Source: CAYNTG01 sp964400105
Lineage (GTDB): Bacteria > UBP14 > UBA6098
Assembly (NCBI GenBank): GCA_964400105.1
Contig: CAYNTG010000059.1
Location: forward strand, 1-14,617
Direction of reading: 5' to 3'
DNA: 14,617 bases
The notes under the pieces: model-generated
What the model was told of the DNA's origin: nothing
Seen by the model: only the letters and a program-made list of their open reading frames with translations
The model's database searches: none
Shown: positions 1 through 6,800 of the stretch, piece after piece
Layout of the letters: every line of letters begins with the position of its first letter
Numbering within the stretch: position 1 is the first letter of the stretch
Position numbers and translations under genes: made by a program

Positions 1-1307
1 CCGTTTATATCGAAAATCTCGATTTCAGGCGCGGAGGCCTGTCCTATCGGTAGGTCGGGCGTCCCTGCCTGACAAATGGAAATCTTCACCGCCGAATTGA
101 ACGGGTTGGGATAGGCCGTAATCGCAATTTCCTCCGGCCTCGTCGCGTTGTTATTTTCCTCGATGCCTGTATAGCCAAGGGAATCGGTTTTGATGAGGTA
201 GACATCATTCCCGCCTGCACCGAAGGATTCTGTCCATCCTGCGACGATATATCCGCCGTCGGTCGTCTGCGCAACAGAGTGGCCCCAATCATCTTCGCTT
301 CCACCGTATGTTCGAGTCCATAATGTATCGCCGGTAGAATCAGTCTTTATGATATATACGTCATCAGAATGAGAACCCACGCCGTAAGTATTCGTATATC
401 CTGCTATTATGTATCCTCCGTCCGTAGTTTGTTCGACGGAATGACCGACATCATAGTCGTTGGCGTCGTAAGTTTGGGTCCATAGCGTGTCGCCGGAGGA
501 ATCGGTTTTGATAAGATAAACATCATTTGCGCCGTACGCTCCGCCCGTTCCTACGATAATATAGCCCTCATCAGACGTTTGCTGAACACAGTAACCCTCA
601 TCATCCTCGCTTTTATCGTAAGTTCGCGTCCATATCGTGTCGCCGTCGTCATCGGTTTTAACAAGATAGACATCGAAGTGGTCGCCGGATTCCAGTGTAG
701 CACCGGCTATTATAAATCCGCCGTCGGAGGTCTGTTTAACAGAGGAAGCGTATGCCCCGTAAATTCCCCGGTATGCGCGCGTCCACAGCGTATCACCGAG
801 AGTATCGGTTCTGACAAGATAGGCATAGTTATAACCTCCGCCCGTGAGTGAGGTAAATCCCGCCATTATGTACCCGCCGTCCGTAGTCTGCTCGACGGAG
901 GAGAAAACGTCATAGATACCTCTCGTATATGTGTATGCCCATAGGGAATCACCGGAGGAATCGGTCTTTATTAGATAGGCGCGGGAACCGGCGCTCCAAC
1001 TCCTTCCTGCGATGATGAATCCGCCATCCGATGTCTGCGCTACAGAGTAACCCCAAACAGAACTGCTTCCGCCATACGTTCGCGTCCACAGCGTATCTCC
1101 AAGTAAATCGGTCTTTATGAGATAAACATCAATCATGCCTGTGCCGAAAGAATATGTGTATCCAACAACGATGTATCCGCCATCGGATGTCTGCGCAACG
1201 GAGTAGCCCACATCACTCTCGCTCCCTCCATATATTTTTTCCCACCCGGCGATGGCGGAAACGGCCAAACATAGCAATAACAACGCAATAAGACTGATTT
1301 TATTCAT
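1..1307 (-). CDS. Secreted seven-repeat beta-propeller-like protein with T9SS type A sorting domain (3' end cut by window edge)
   Basis: The frame is open from the ATG at 1305-1307 to the left edge, giving 435 complete codons. Residues 1-20 form a signal peptide (MNKIS, then a Leu/Ala core ending in SAIA). Seven repeats follow, each with the core QT(S/T)DGG(Y/F)I(I/V)AG, at about residues 39, 91, 140, 192, 243, 293 and 347. The period is 49-54 residues, and most units also carry DVYLIKTDSxGDTLWTRTYGG-like strands. Seven such units suggest a closed seven-bladed propeller, which is an inference from the repeat number. From about residue 394 the C-terminal sorting domain begins (ITAYPNPFNSAV, then EIEIFDIN), and its last strands lie outside the window. 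An AGGGGG Shine-Dalgarno sequence lies 7 bases before the ATG. The protein should be exported by Sec and then by the type IX system, and be released or anchored at the cell surface. Its ligand or enzymatic role is unknown. It is probably transcribed on its own, from within the region that holds the 21-bp array. Confidence 0.9.
   Translation of the reverse strand, partial: MNKISLIALLLLCLAVSAIAGWEKIYGGSESDVGYSVAQTSDGGYIVVGYTYSFGTGMIDVYLIKTDLLGDTLWTRTYGGSSSVWGYSVAQTSDGGFIIAGRSWSAGSRAYLIKTDSSGDSLWAYTYTRGIYDVFSSVEQTTDGGYIMAGFTSLTGGGYNYAYLVRTDTLGDTLWTRAYRGIYGAYASSVKQTSDGGFIIAGATLESGDHFDVYLVKTDDDGDTIWTRTYDKSEDDEGYCVQQTSDEGYIIVGTGGAYGANDVYLIKTDSSGDTLWTQTYDANDYDVGHSVEQTTDGGYIIAGYTNTYGVGSHSDDVYIIKTDSTGDTLWTRTYGGSEDDWGHSVAQTTDGGYIVAGWTESFGAGGNDVYLIKTDSLGYTGIEENNNATRPEEIAITAYPNPFNSAVKISICQAGTPDLPIGQASAPEIEIFDIN
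25..73. repeat. In-frame palindromic element A (two stem-loops) in the sorting-domain coding region
   Basis: The outer arms are TCAGGC (25-30) and GCCTGA (67-72). Inside are two hairpins: CAGGC (26-30) with GCCTG (37-41), and GTCGGGC (54-60) with GCCTGAC (67-73, one G-T pair). In the propeller gene this segment encodes roughly CQAGTPDLPIGQASAP, lying between strand KISI and strand EIEIFD. That is the same loop that carries elements C and E in the other two cargo genes. It makes the loop about 7-9 residues longer than in those genes. Confidence 0.6.
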
Positions 1308-1365
1308 CGTTCTACCCCCTGAATTCCGTAAAACCCTCGTTAATCTGTTCAGAAATCGCAACTTT

Positions 1366-1377
1366 ATGATTAATCAT
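1366..1377. promoter_or_regulatory. 12-bp perfect palindrome upstream of the propeller gene, possible operator
   Basis: ATGATTAATCAT reads the same on both strands. It lies 59 bases upstream of the propeller gene start and overlaps the first unit of the 21-bp array. A symmetric AT-rich site at this distance could bind a dimeric repressor such as the neighbouring XRE protein, but nothing in the sequence proves that. Confidence 0.35.
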
Positions 1378-1559
1378 TGCACTTTAATGCATAATTGTTT
1401 CAACCCCACGTATAATCGGTTCTACACTGCGCATAATCGTTTGGATACTGCGCATAATTGTTTCTACCCTATGTATAATCGTTTGCTCTCTATGCCTAAT
1501 TGGTTCAACACTGCACCCAATCTTTTCATCACTGCGTATAATATGCGAAACACTTTAGA
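1371..1559. repeat. Degenerate 21-bp tandem repeat array, nine units
   Basis: Nine units of exactly 21 bp start at 1371, 1392, 1413, 1434, 1455, 1476, 1497, 1518 and 1539. A typical unit begins TAATCGTTTC and ends CTGCGTA, with four variable bases between. The TAAT/CAAT anchor recurs every 21 bp without slippage. Two more decayed units may follow to about 1601. A well-preserved stray copy (TAATCGTTTCCATTACTG) lies at 1645-1662, nearly in phase. Another TAATCTGTTC lies upstream at 1341. The period equals two helical turns, so the anchors all face the same side of the DNA, as in iterons or operator arrays. The array fills most of the 375-base gap 1308-1682, between the 3' end of the HTH gene and the 5' end of the propeller gene. 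Nothing else coding is supported there. Confidence 0.85.
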
Positions 1560-1592
1560 TGGAAGTGTTCAAATTTCAACCATAGTGTTTCG
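1546..1592. other. Mutually exclusive inverted repeats at the end of the 21-bp array
   Basis: CGAAACAC (1546-1553) is perfectly complementary to GTGTTTCG (1585-1592). The overlapping AACACTT (1549-1555) is perfectly complementary to AAGTGTT (1563-1569). Only one of the two hairpins can form at a time. Neither is followed by a T tract, so this is not a clear terminator. It lies about 90-140 bases past the stop codon of the HTH gene and could sit in its 3' transcript. Confidence 0.3.
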
Positions 1593-1682
1593 ATTTCTAT
1601 ACCAAGCATTGCGTTATAGATTATATAAAGAGCATATTTAGAAATAATCGTTTCCATTACTGGTTAGTAAGTTTCCGTTTCT

Positions 1683-2003
1683 TCACTTTGGGCGTTGTGT
1701 TTTAGTCTCCCTGTTGCGAATCTTTTCGAGCGCATTGTTATTTTCGAGGGGGTCGTCGAAGGGGAGGCGCAATTTGCCGGAATCCTTGTCGAAGTCGGAC
1801 GGTTGATTGCGTGTTCGCCTGACTGTCACATAGCAGCCGAACACTCCGAAAATCTTATCGAGGAAGGCAATCGATCCTGCGCTGCGACCGCGAAGGATTT
1901 TCGAGAGGGTAGTCCGCGAAACGCCCGCTAACCTGCCGAGTTCCGCCTGCGAAAGATCGGCTTCCTCCATCAAACACTTCAGAAAAGTAGATATTTCGCT
2001 CAA
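1683..2003 (-). CDS. Small XRE/HigA-like helix-turn-helix DNA-binding protein
   Basis: This 106-residue protein has a Cro/CI-type HTH at about residues 17-42 (LSQAELGRLAGVSRTTLSKI), with the typical QAELG recognition-helix context and a following RGRS turn. Next comes a hydrophobic helix (IAFLDKIFGVFG) and a strand (YVTVRR). The last 45 residues are charged and look disordered. The start is TTG, backed by AAGGAG six bases upstream. No ATG in this frame is as well placed. The gene follows the C25 peptidase stop codon by 12 bases, with its ribosome-binding site touching that stop, so it should be co-transcribed and perhaps translationally coupled. No toxin gene adjoins it, so an orphan regulator fits better than an antitoxin. 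Its natural targets could be its own operon or the nearby 21-bp array (inference). Confidence 0.8.
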   Translation of the reverse strand: MSEISTFLKCLMEEADLSQAELGRLAGVSRTTLSKILRGRSAGSIAFLDKIFGVFGCYVTVRRTRNQPSDFDKDSGKLRLPFDDPLENNNALEKIRNRETKTQRPK

Positions 2004-2009
2004 AATAAT

Positions 2010-2015
2010 CTCCTT
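2010..2015 (-). promoter_or_regulatory. Shine-Dalgarno site that fixes the TTG start of the HTH gene
   Basis: AAGGAG on the minus strand lies six bases before the TTG at 2001-2003 and directly after the peptidase TAA stop (2016-2018). The run AAGGAGATnATnTTGAGC is shared with the ABC ATPase start at 9406, which supports TTG as a genuine start context in this genome. Confidence 0.75.
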
Positions 2016-5000
2016 TTATTTGATAAACACGACCCTTTTCATCATTGTTTTATCGGCGATCCGCGCACGGACGAGATAGACACCCGAACCGACGGATTCG
2101 TCGGGCGACCAGATTACCGTTTCGTTCGTAGGGGCGACGCCTGCGTCGCCCGTGGTCGAGGCAGGCCTCGACCCTACGGGGATATCCGCGACCATTCTGC
2201 CGTTTATGTCGAATATCTCGATGCGGGAGGGCATAAAATCCTCCCCTACGGAAATATTCACCGCGCCGTTGAACGGGTTGGGGAAAACGTGGAGCGAGAA
2301 GTCTGTCGGAAGATTTGTTTCCTCGGTTGCAGATGGGTTATACGCCCACGAGATCGACCATTCGTCGATAGTCGGTGCGCCGTCGTCGTAATCGAACATG
2401 CCGACGAGGCGGATCGAATCCACCCTTCCGAGAATCGAGATGTCGTGGCCCAAAGCGTCGTAATCGAGATCGGTTAATCCATCGATATCCACCCATCGAT
2501 ACCCCTCGACTTGCTGAACCGTCATCCGAAAATCGCCCGCAGAGCTGCTTTCAGTCCATTTCACACGATCCCAATAAAGCGCGTTCATCGGCGCGCTGAA
2601 ACGAATCGGATTCGAGATGATCGTCCAGCCGAGTCGCAGATTGTCGAAATAGCAATCCTTCCTCGCATCGAGGTGAAGCGAGTTAACATAGTGCATGAAG
2701 GTCAGCATCCGCTCACCGTCGTATCCCGATATGTCGATCATCGAATTTGGTTCGTCGAGATAGTCGGTTACGATCTGATGGTTGAAGACGAGGTCGATTC
2801 CGATATAAAATCTCGCCCATAGATGGTCGTTGTCGTTGTCGCCTTCCGCGAAAACGCTGAAATACAGCGCATCGAAATAGGTGAGATCGACCGACTGCGA
2901 GATCTGCTGATAATCGCCGCCTAAAAGCCCGCTCGAACCCACTGAGAACCCGTAGCTCGAAGAGCCTTCGAAGATATGGACTGCCGATTGGCCGCTCGAG
3001 AAGGAACCATCCGTATGGCTCTCGTGATATGCCCAGTTGTAAAGGGTCTCGAATCCGGGATCGACGATCGGGATATTGTATTGATCCGCGCTCGATGGGA
3101 TTTCGCAGGCGGAAATCGCATCGCTGTCGATGGAAACCCCCGCACGCATCGCGGATTTAAGAAACTGCTCGGAAACCGTTTGGCCCCATTCGATGGTCGA
3201 GCGCGTCGTATCCACGGTGAAGCAGCGCGCTTCTGACCAGTTGCCGTAATACGCGCCGTCGAACGGGGATATGCGCCACCAATATGTTTCTCCCTGTTCG
3301 AGCGGTGTGTCGAATGTGAATCCTATCGTGTCGGAACTTCCCTCGGTAACCGGGTATGGTCCGCCGAAGAAACCGGGGTCGGAGTAGCGCGTTTCGGCGG
3401 AACCGAGCGGCGTATCGAAACCCGTCGATTCGTCCCATTGCACACGAAAACCGAGGGCGTCGCCGTTCGGATCGAGCGGCACCTCCCAAAGCAGCGTTGG
3501 GCGAAGCGATGAAGCGCCCTGTCCAACAATGGCATCGTCGAATGGTGCGACGAGCGTTATCGAGCGCGGAGAATGAACATCTTCGACGTCGATCTCGCCC
3601 TCATAGGGGATGCAGTTTTGCGTCGTCGCGGTAACAAGAATGATTCCCTCGGTCGGCGGAGCCGTGAATGTCCATGGCGACAGGTTCGTTTCGTAATAGT
3701 CCGCATCGGGCATCCAGCAGCAGACGGGGATTCCCGCCGGTTCGGTCGTCACGGTGAACATCGAACCGACATTTAATATAGTAGGATGCGTGGCGGAGAT
3801 CGCCGTCGGGTCTTCGGTGCGAATATTCAGTTCGGGATCGCCCATCGGATTGATCGTGAATTGAAGCCATCGCATCGAGCCGTATGTCAGAGCATCGCCG
3901 GCCTTTGCTATCTTCGTCTCGGCGACGAGCTGTCCGAACCGATAGACGCCATCGCTTAGAAGGCGACGATAGAACTCGTCGTCGAACATGAACGATGTTC
4001 CGTGAAAGGCCGTGCCGCCGGAGGCTCCCCATCCATAGCGCGAGCTTCCGAAATATGCCGTTGCGCCGCCGTTCGGGTTTCGCAAGAATGCCTCGGAAAG
4101 ACATGGGTCGGCATCGCGGTCGAAAGCATTGGTATTGCAGGCGATAGTGGCGATAATCCCCTGTTCGGAGAAATTCGTTTGAGCCAAGGCATCCGTGGAG
4201 TTATAGGAGCTTCCGGATTCCATGCTCCAAGTGGTATTTCCGCCGTGGGTCGCGATATGGAAATTGCCATAACCTAAATCCATATATGCCTTTAAAAGGC
4301 CCGCCGTGAGATCGACCGATGGTGTAGTATCGTAAATCCTCGTGATTGTCGCGTCCCAATACGGCTCGATGAAGCTGGATATCATCCCCTCGGATTTGGC
4401 CTCGGCGTCGGATACGCCGTCGACCGGGTCCCATAGCTTCGCCCCGGAGACGAGAAACTCGTGCGCGAATCCTGAAAACGGCGGATTTTTTTCATACCGA
4501 ATGGTTTTATCGACAAAGGCCTGAACACCTGCGGGAAAGCGAACACCGACGCGTGTAAGCATAATATCGGGGTATATATCTACGCCGTCGCCGCTCATCT
4601 CGCATGGTTCCTCGTCGCCGTCCGTGTTCCAATCGGTGAGCGGGCTGCCCTCGAGTCCGCAGTAGTAAAGGTCTGTCGGAAGGTCCCAGCTCGGGTCGTT
4701 CGGCGGATCTTCGCCGTTGACCACACAATAACAATCGTATTCGGGAACGACCATATTATCCCCGCCGAGAAGCACGAACTCGGTGCCGTAGGTGATCGCA
4801 TAATCGAATATGCATTCCTTTATCCTGGCCTGAAGGTCCAATCCGGTAAAGTTCGATGAAATCCATTCGACGGTTACTATCTCGACCGGAATTCCCTTTT
4901 GGGTTTTCCAATCTGCGAGTGGCTGAAAATAATCCACCAGCGCGCTAGATGTGATAATGATATATCGTGGCCGCCCCGGTTCGTAGGTGGTTTTGCTCGA

Positions 5001-5654
5001 GATTCTGGGAACATTCGATGGATTTATCGCAATGTTATGTGCGATTTCATGGAAGATTTCGCTTTCCGGGAAAGGATTTTCTGCAAAATCGTTTATGCGA
5101 TATGTCACCTCGAACTCCGCGCGGATCGTAAGTTCGACCTTGCCGTTGGACGGTGTCCATTGCAAGGGGTTGTAGCGGAAGACGAAAAATCTATATCCCC
5201 GAATCGATGCGTCGTCGTCGATAAGCTCGATAGTTTCCAACGGAAATGGATAATGCGACTGCTCGAAGGCCGGGTCGAGTTCGATGAATTGGTGTGTCGA
5301 TCCGTCGGTCGGAACGGGCCTTTGCGCCGGATAGATCGAAAAATCGCCGGGTAGCGTTCTTCTGTCTATTTGTTTCCGGACGATGGAGACGAATTCGGCA
5401 CCCGGCGGCACGGAGAGAAATATGGTTCTCGAAGGAAGCAGCGGTTCGCCGGGGTGTCTTAGAAGTGAATAATCTGCACCGGCGTTTATTATGTCGAAAG
5501 CGCGGCCATCCGGGGATTTTATCTTCGATATCGCCACATCGTTTAGGTCGATCTCTACGGTGAAAACCGTCGAATTTGCGGCTCCGACCGCCGAGACGAT
5601 TATGACCAGCGACAACAACATAAATACGAGGTTGTTAACGGCTTTTTTATACAT
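2016..5654 (-). CDS. Gingipain-like C25 cysteine peptidase with T9SS type A sorting domain
   Basis: This is a 1212-residue secreted endopeptidase precursor. Residues 1-25 are a signal peptide. Residues of about 30-225 match the C25 propeptide pattern, and about 230-612 the catalytic domain (RYIIITSSALVDYFQPLADWK at its start, NPMGDPELNI at its end). Candidate catalytic residues are His470 (HIATHGG) and Cys506 (IATIACNT); the spacing of 36 is close to that of gingipains. An Ig-like domain follows (about 615-690), then a fibronectin-III-like domain (about 697-815), a jelly-roll-like segment (about 860-1010), another beta segment (about 1015-1103) and the sorting domain (about 1118-1212: FPNPFN, IEIFDINGR, GVYLVRA, KRVVFIK). 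The start is ATG with AAGGAG 11 bases upstream. Two palindromic DNA elements are embedded in the sorting-domain coding region. Expected location is the cell surface or outside the cell. Substrate specificity (Arg or Lys) cannot be read from sequence. Confidence 0.93.
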   Translation of the reverse strand: MYKKAVNNLVFMLLSLVIIVSAVGAANSTVFTVEIDLNDVAISKIKSPDGRAFDIINAGADYSLLRHPGEPLLPSRTIFLSVPPGAEFVSIVRKQIDRRTLPGDFSIYPAQRPVPTDGSTHQFIELDPAFEQSHYPFPLETIELIDDDASIRGYRFFVFRYNPLQWTPSNGKVELTIRAEFEVTYRINDFAENPFPESEIFHEIAHNIAINPSNVPRISSKTTYEPGRPRYIIITSSALVDYFQPLADWKTQKGIPVEIVTVEWISSNFTGLDLQARIKECIFDYAITYGTEFVLLGGDNMVVPEYDCYCVVNGEDPPNDPSWDLPTDLYYCGLEGSPLTDWNTDGDEEPCEMSGDGVDIYPDIMLTRVGVRFPAGVQAFVDKTIRYEKNPPFSGFAHEFLVSGAKLWDPVDGVSDAEAKSEGMISSFIEPYWDATITRIYDTTPSVDLTAGLLKAYMDLGYGNFHIATHGGNTTWSMESGSSYNSTDALAQTNFSEQGIIATIACNTNAFDRDADPCLSEAFLRNPNGGATAYFGSSRYGWGASGGTAFHGTSFMFDDEFYRRLLSDGVYRFGQLVAETKIAKAGDALTYGSMRWLQFTINPMGDPELNIRTEDPTAISATHPTILNVGSMFTVTTEPAGIPVCCWMPDADYYETNLSPWTFTAPPTEGIILVTATTQNCIPYEGEIDVEDVHSPRSITLVAPFDDAIVGQGASSLRPTLLWEVPLDPNGDALGFRVQWDESTGFDTPLGSAETRYSDPGFFGGPYPVTEGSSDTIGFTFDTPLEQGETYWWRISPFDGAYYGNWSEARCFTVDTTRSTIEWGQTVSEQFLKSAMRAGVSIDSDAISACEIPSSADQYNIPIVDPGFETLYNWAYHESHTDGSFSSGQSAVHIFEGSSSYGFSVGSSGLLGGDYQQISQSVDLTYFDALYFSVFAEGDNDNDHLWARFYIGIDLVFNHQIVTDYLDEPNSMIDISGYDGERMLTFMHYVNSLHLDARKDCYFDNLRLGWTIISNPIRFSAPMNALYWDRVKWTESSSAGDFRMTVQQVEGYRWVDIDGLTDLDYDALGHDISILGRVDSIRLVGMFDYDDGAPTIDEWSISWAYNPSATEETNLPTDFSLHVFPNPFNGAVNISVGEDFMPSRIEIFDINGRMVADIPVGSRPASTTGDAGVAPTNETVIWSPDESVGSGVYLVRARIADKTMMKRVVFIK
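2127..2178. repeat. In-frame paired-hairpin palindromic element B
   Basis: The outer arms CGTAGGG (2127-2133) and CCCTACG (2172-2178) pair perfectly. Between them are two perfect 9-bp hairpins with two-base loops: GGGCGACGC (2132-2140) with GCGTCGCCC (2143-2151), and GGTCGAGGC (2154-2162) with GCCTCGACC (2165-2173). In the peptidase it encodes about VGSRPASTTGDAGVAPT, placed between DINGRMVADIP and NETVIW of the sorting domain. Element D sits at the same protein position, in the same frame and orientation, in the hydrolase gene. Confidence 0.85.
2225..2251. repeat. In-frame half palindromic element C
   Basis: The hairpin GGGAGG (2225-2230) with CCTCCC (2240-2245) runs directly into CCCCTACGG (2243-2251), the same arm found in elements B and D. 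The opposite CCGTAGG arm and second hairpin are missing, so it looks like a truncated copy. It encodes about VGEDFMPS in the loop between ISV and RIEIFD of the peptidase sorting domain. Confidence 0.6.
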
Positions 5655-5750
5655 AATAGAAGGATCTCCTTGAGAACGATCGATTGCTCACATATTCATA
5701 GAAAAGTAGATATAATCGTATCTTTTCGCCACCTATTTATGTGTAATTGG

Positions 5751-6509
5751 TCAGCGAATTTGGCTTTTTTTGAATGGTGAGATCTTTGAAATTTGCGTTT
5801 TTTCGTTAAGTATTCTCGAAACGCGTTGCTCGCGGATACCGAACGATTTGCCTATCTGTGCCTCGGTTTCTTTGCCGGAAATCGCCCTGGCCTTGATTTC
5901 TTCGATCTCCTCCGGTGTCAAGACCCTCTTATATTTTCGCTCTTGGATAATGCCGCCGGCCCATTTTCCCTTGTCGCCGTAGATAACATCGTCCACGTCG
6001 TCGAGGCTGATGCCGTATTTTTTAGAGAGAGAGCGTTTTATGGCGCCGGCATTGAATTCGGAGCGAATGGCGATGATGTCGGCATTGGGCAGGTCGATAT
6101 ATTCGCGGGCGAGGATGAGGTTATCGAAGCGATTGTTATTTTTATCGCCGTCCCGATGAAGAATTATTGTGTTCGGATGGCGATGTAGCTCGTTGAATGT
6201 ATCGAAAACGATCCTTTTTATCTGGATCGATTTGTATTTCTCGTCGAAAAATAGGTTGACGACCATCTCGCCGGTCTTCTTTGTGCTTTGGTTAAGGATA
6301 ACCGGCTCGTCCCGTTTGCCCTTGAACCGACCTCGTTTTTTCCAGCTTCGAACGTGCCCGAAATTGGAAACTTCATACATCTGCGCCCGGTCGATAGGAC
6401 GCCAAACCTCCATATCCATGCGGGTGTAACGACGTTTCAGAAGGTCCATCTTGAGCTTTTTTAGCTCATCCTTCTTTTTTTTGAATATATCCGTACCGAA
6501 TCTTTTCAT
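5751..6509 (-). CDS. Free-standing NUMOD4/HNH endonuclease, homing-endonuclease-like
   Basis: This 252-residue basic protein has a Lys-rich N-terminal helix (1-30). A NUMOD4 module follows at about 33-60 (EVWRPI, then YEVSNFGHVRS). The HNH_3-type core is at about 95-135 (LHRDGDKNNNRFDNL, with His118, Asp120 and Asn130). Two C-terminal DNA-binding segments come next: about 146-180, and an HTH at about 197-237 (LTPEEIEEIKAR, then IGKSFGIREQRVSRIL). The first family His, usually in a VHRLV motif, is Lys98 here (IKRIVF), so nuclease activity is uncertain. The start is not firm: the ATG at 6509 lacks a clear Shine-Dalgarno, and Met21 or Met31 would keep all domains. Its Lys/Asn-rich, AT-richer composition differs from the flanking genes. 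It has its own candidate promoter. It probably nicks or cuts DNA as a selfish element and is unrelated to the secreted cargo around it. Confidence 0.85.
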   Translation of the reverse strand: MKRFGTDIFKKKKDELKKLKMDLLKRRYTRMDMEVWRPIDRAQMYEVSNFGHVRSWKKRGRFKGKRDEPVILNQSTKKTGEMVVNLFFDEKYKSIQIKRIVFDTFNELHRHPNTIILHRDGDKNNNRFDNLILAREYIDLPNADIIAIRSEFNAGAIKRSLSKKYGISLDDVDDVIYGDKGKWAGGIIQERKYKRVLTPEEIEEIKARAISGKETEAQIGKSFGIREQRVSRILNEKTQISKISPFKKSQIR

Positions 6510-6558
6510 AGCATTGTCTGTGTTTGAATGTTTTTTGTCGATTAATATTCAGCTTCTC

Positions 6559-6574
6559 TATCGCTTCGGCGATA
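6559..6574. other. Perfect 6-bp stem-loop with TTCG loop in the HNH gene leader
   Basis: TATCGC (6559-6564), loop TTCG, GCGATA (6569-6574). On the plus strand this is a very stable C(UUCG)G tetraloop; on the minus strand the loop reads CGAA. It lies 50 bases upstream of the HNH start and downstream of its candidate promoter, so it would be in the 5' leader. No T tract follows on either strand, so it is not a clear intrinsic terminator. Confidence 0.45.
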
Positions 6575-6598
6575 ACCCGGATTTATCAATCGAGCGAT

Positions 6599-6628
6599 AT
6601 AATATTGGCTACTTCGGCCCTATCTCAA
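6599..6628 (-). promoter_or_regulatory. Candidate sigma-70-type promoter for the HNH gene
   Basis: On the minus strand there is TTGAGA (6628-6623), an 18-base spacer, and TATTAT (6604-6599); each hexamer matches the consensus at five of six positions. Transcription would begin near 6592, leaving a leader of about 83 bases. This separates the HNH gene from the hydrolase gene upstream. Confidence 0.45.
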
Positions 6629-6784
6629 ATTGCCCGATGGGTTTAAACCTTTTAGATTGCATACATAAACGCGAATTTCGCAAAACGAGGATTATGGCCC
6701 GGCTAATGTTTTTAGGGATTACAGTGAATGTTAAGTATATGCAACGATCTTATTTTGTCAAACGGGAAATAAGCCCATCTTGTC

Positions 6785-6800
6785 GGGTCGTTCCCTACGG
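6785..6800. repeat. Possible remnant of a CCCTACGG element abutting the hydrolase stop codon
   Basis: CCCTACGG (6793-6800) touches the TGA stop (6801-6803) and is preceded by GGGTCGTT, giving a short GGG/CCC pairing. It matches the arm of elements B, C and D, but the other arm is absent, so chance cannot be excluded. Confidence 0.3.

Noticed and set aside
1371..1559. The 21-bp array as a CRISPR.
   Set aside because: The units are contiguous and diverged, with no constant repeat and unique spacers, and no cas gene is present.
1252..1641. A plus-strand open frame of 129 codons with a heptapeptide repeat.
   Set aside because: The heptad pattern is simply the 21-bp array read in frame. The frame overlaps the signal-peptide region of the propeller gene on the other strand and has no ribosome-binding site.
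3601..4104. A 167-codon minus-strand open frame inside the C25 gene.
   Set aside because: It lies in another frame of the peptidase catalytic region and is Arg-rich in the way typical of frame shadows.
5561..5580. A CTACGG motif near the peptidase start.
   Set aside because: It has no partner arm or hairpin and encodes normal signal-adjacent strand residues, so it is not an element copy.
6749..6773. CTTATTT/AAATAAG inverted repeat downstream of the hydrolase as a terminator.
   Set aside because: The stem is short and AT-only, and no T tract follows on the minus strand.
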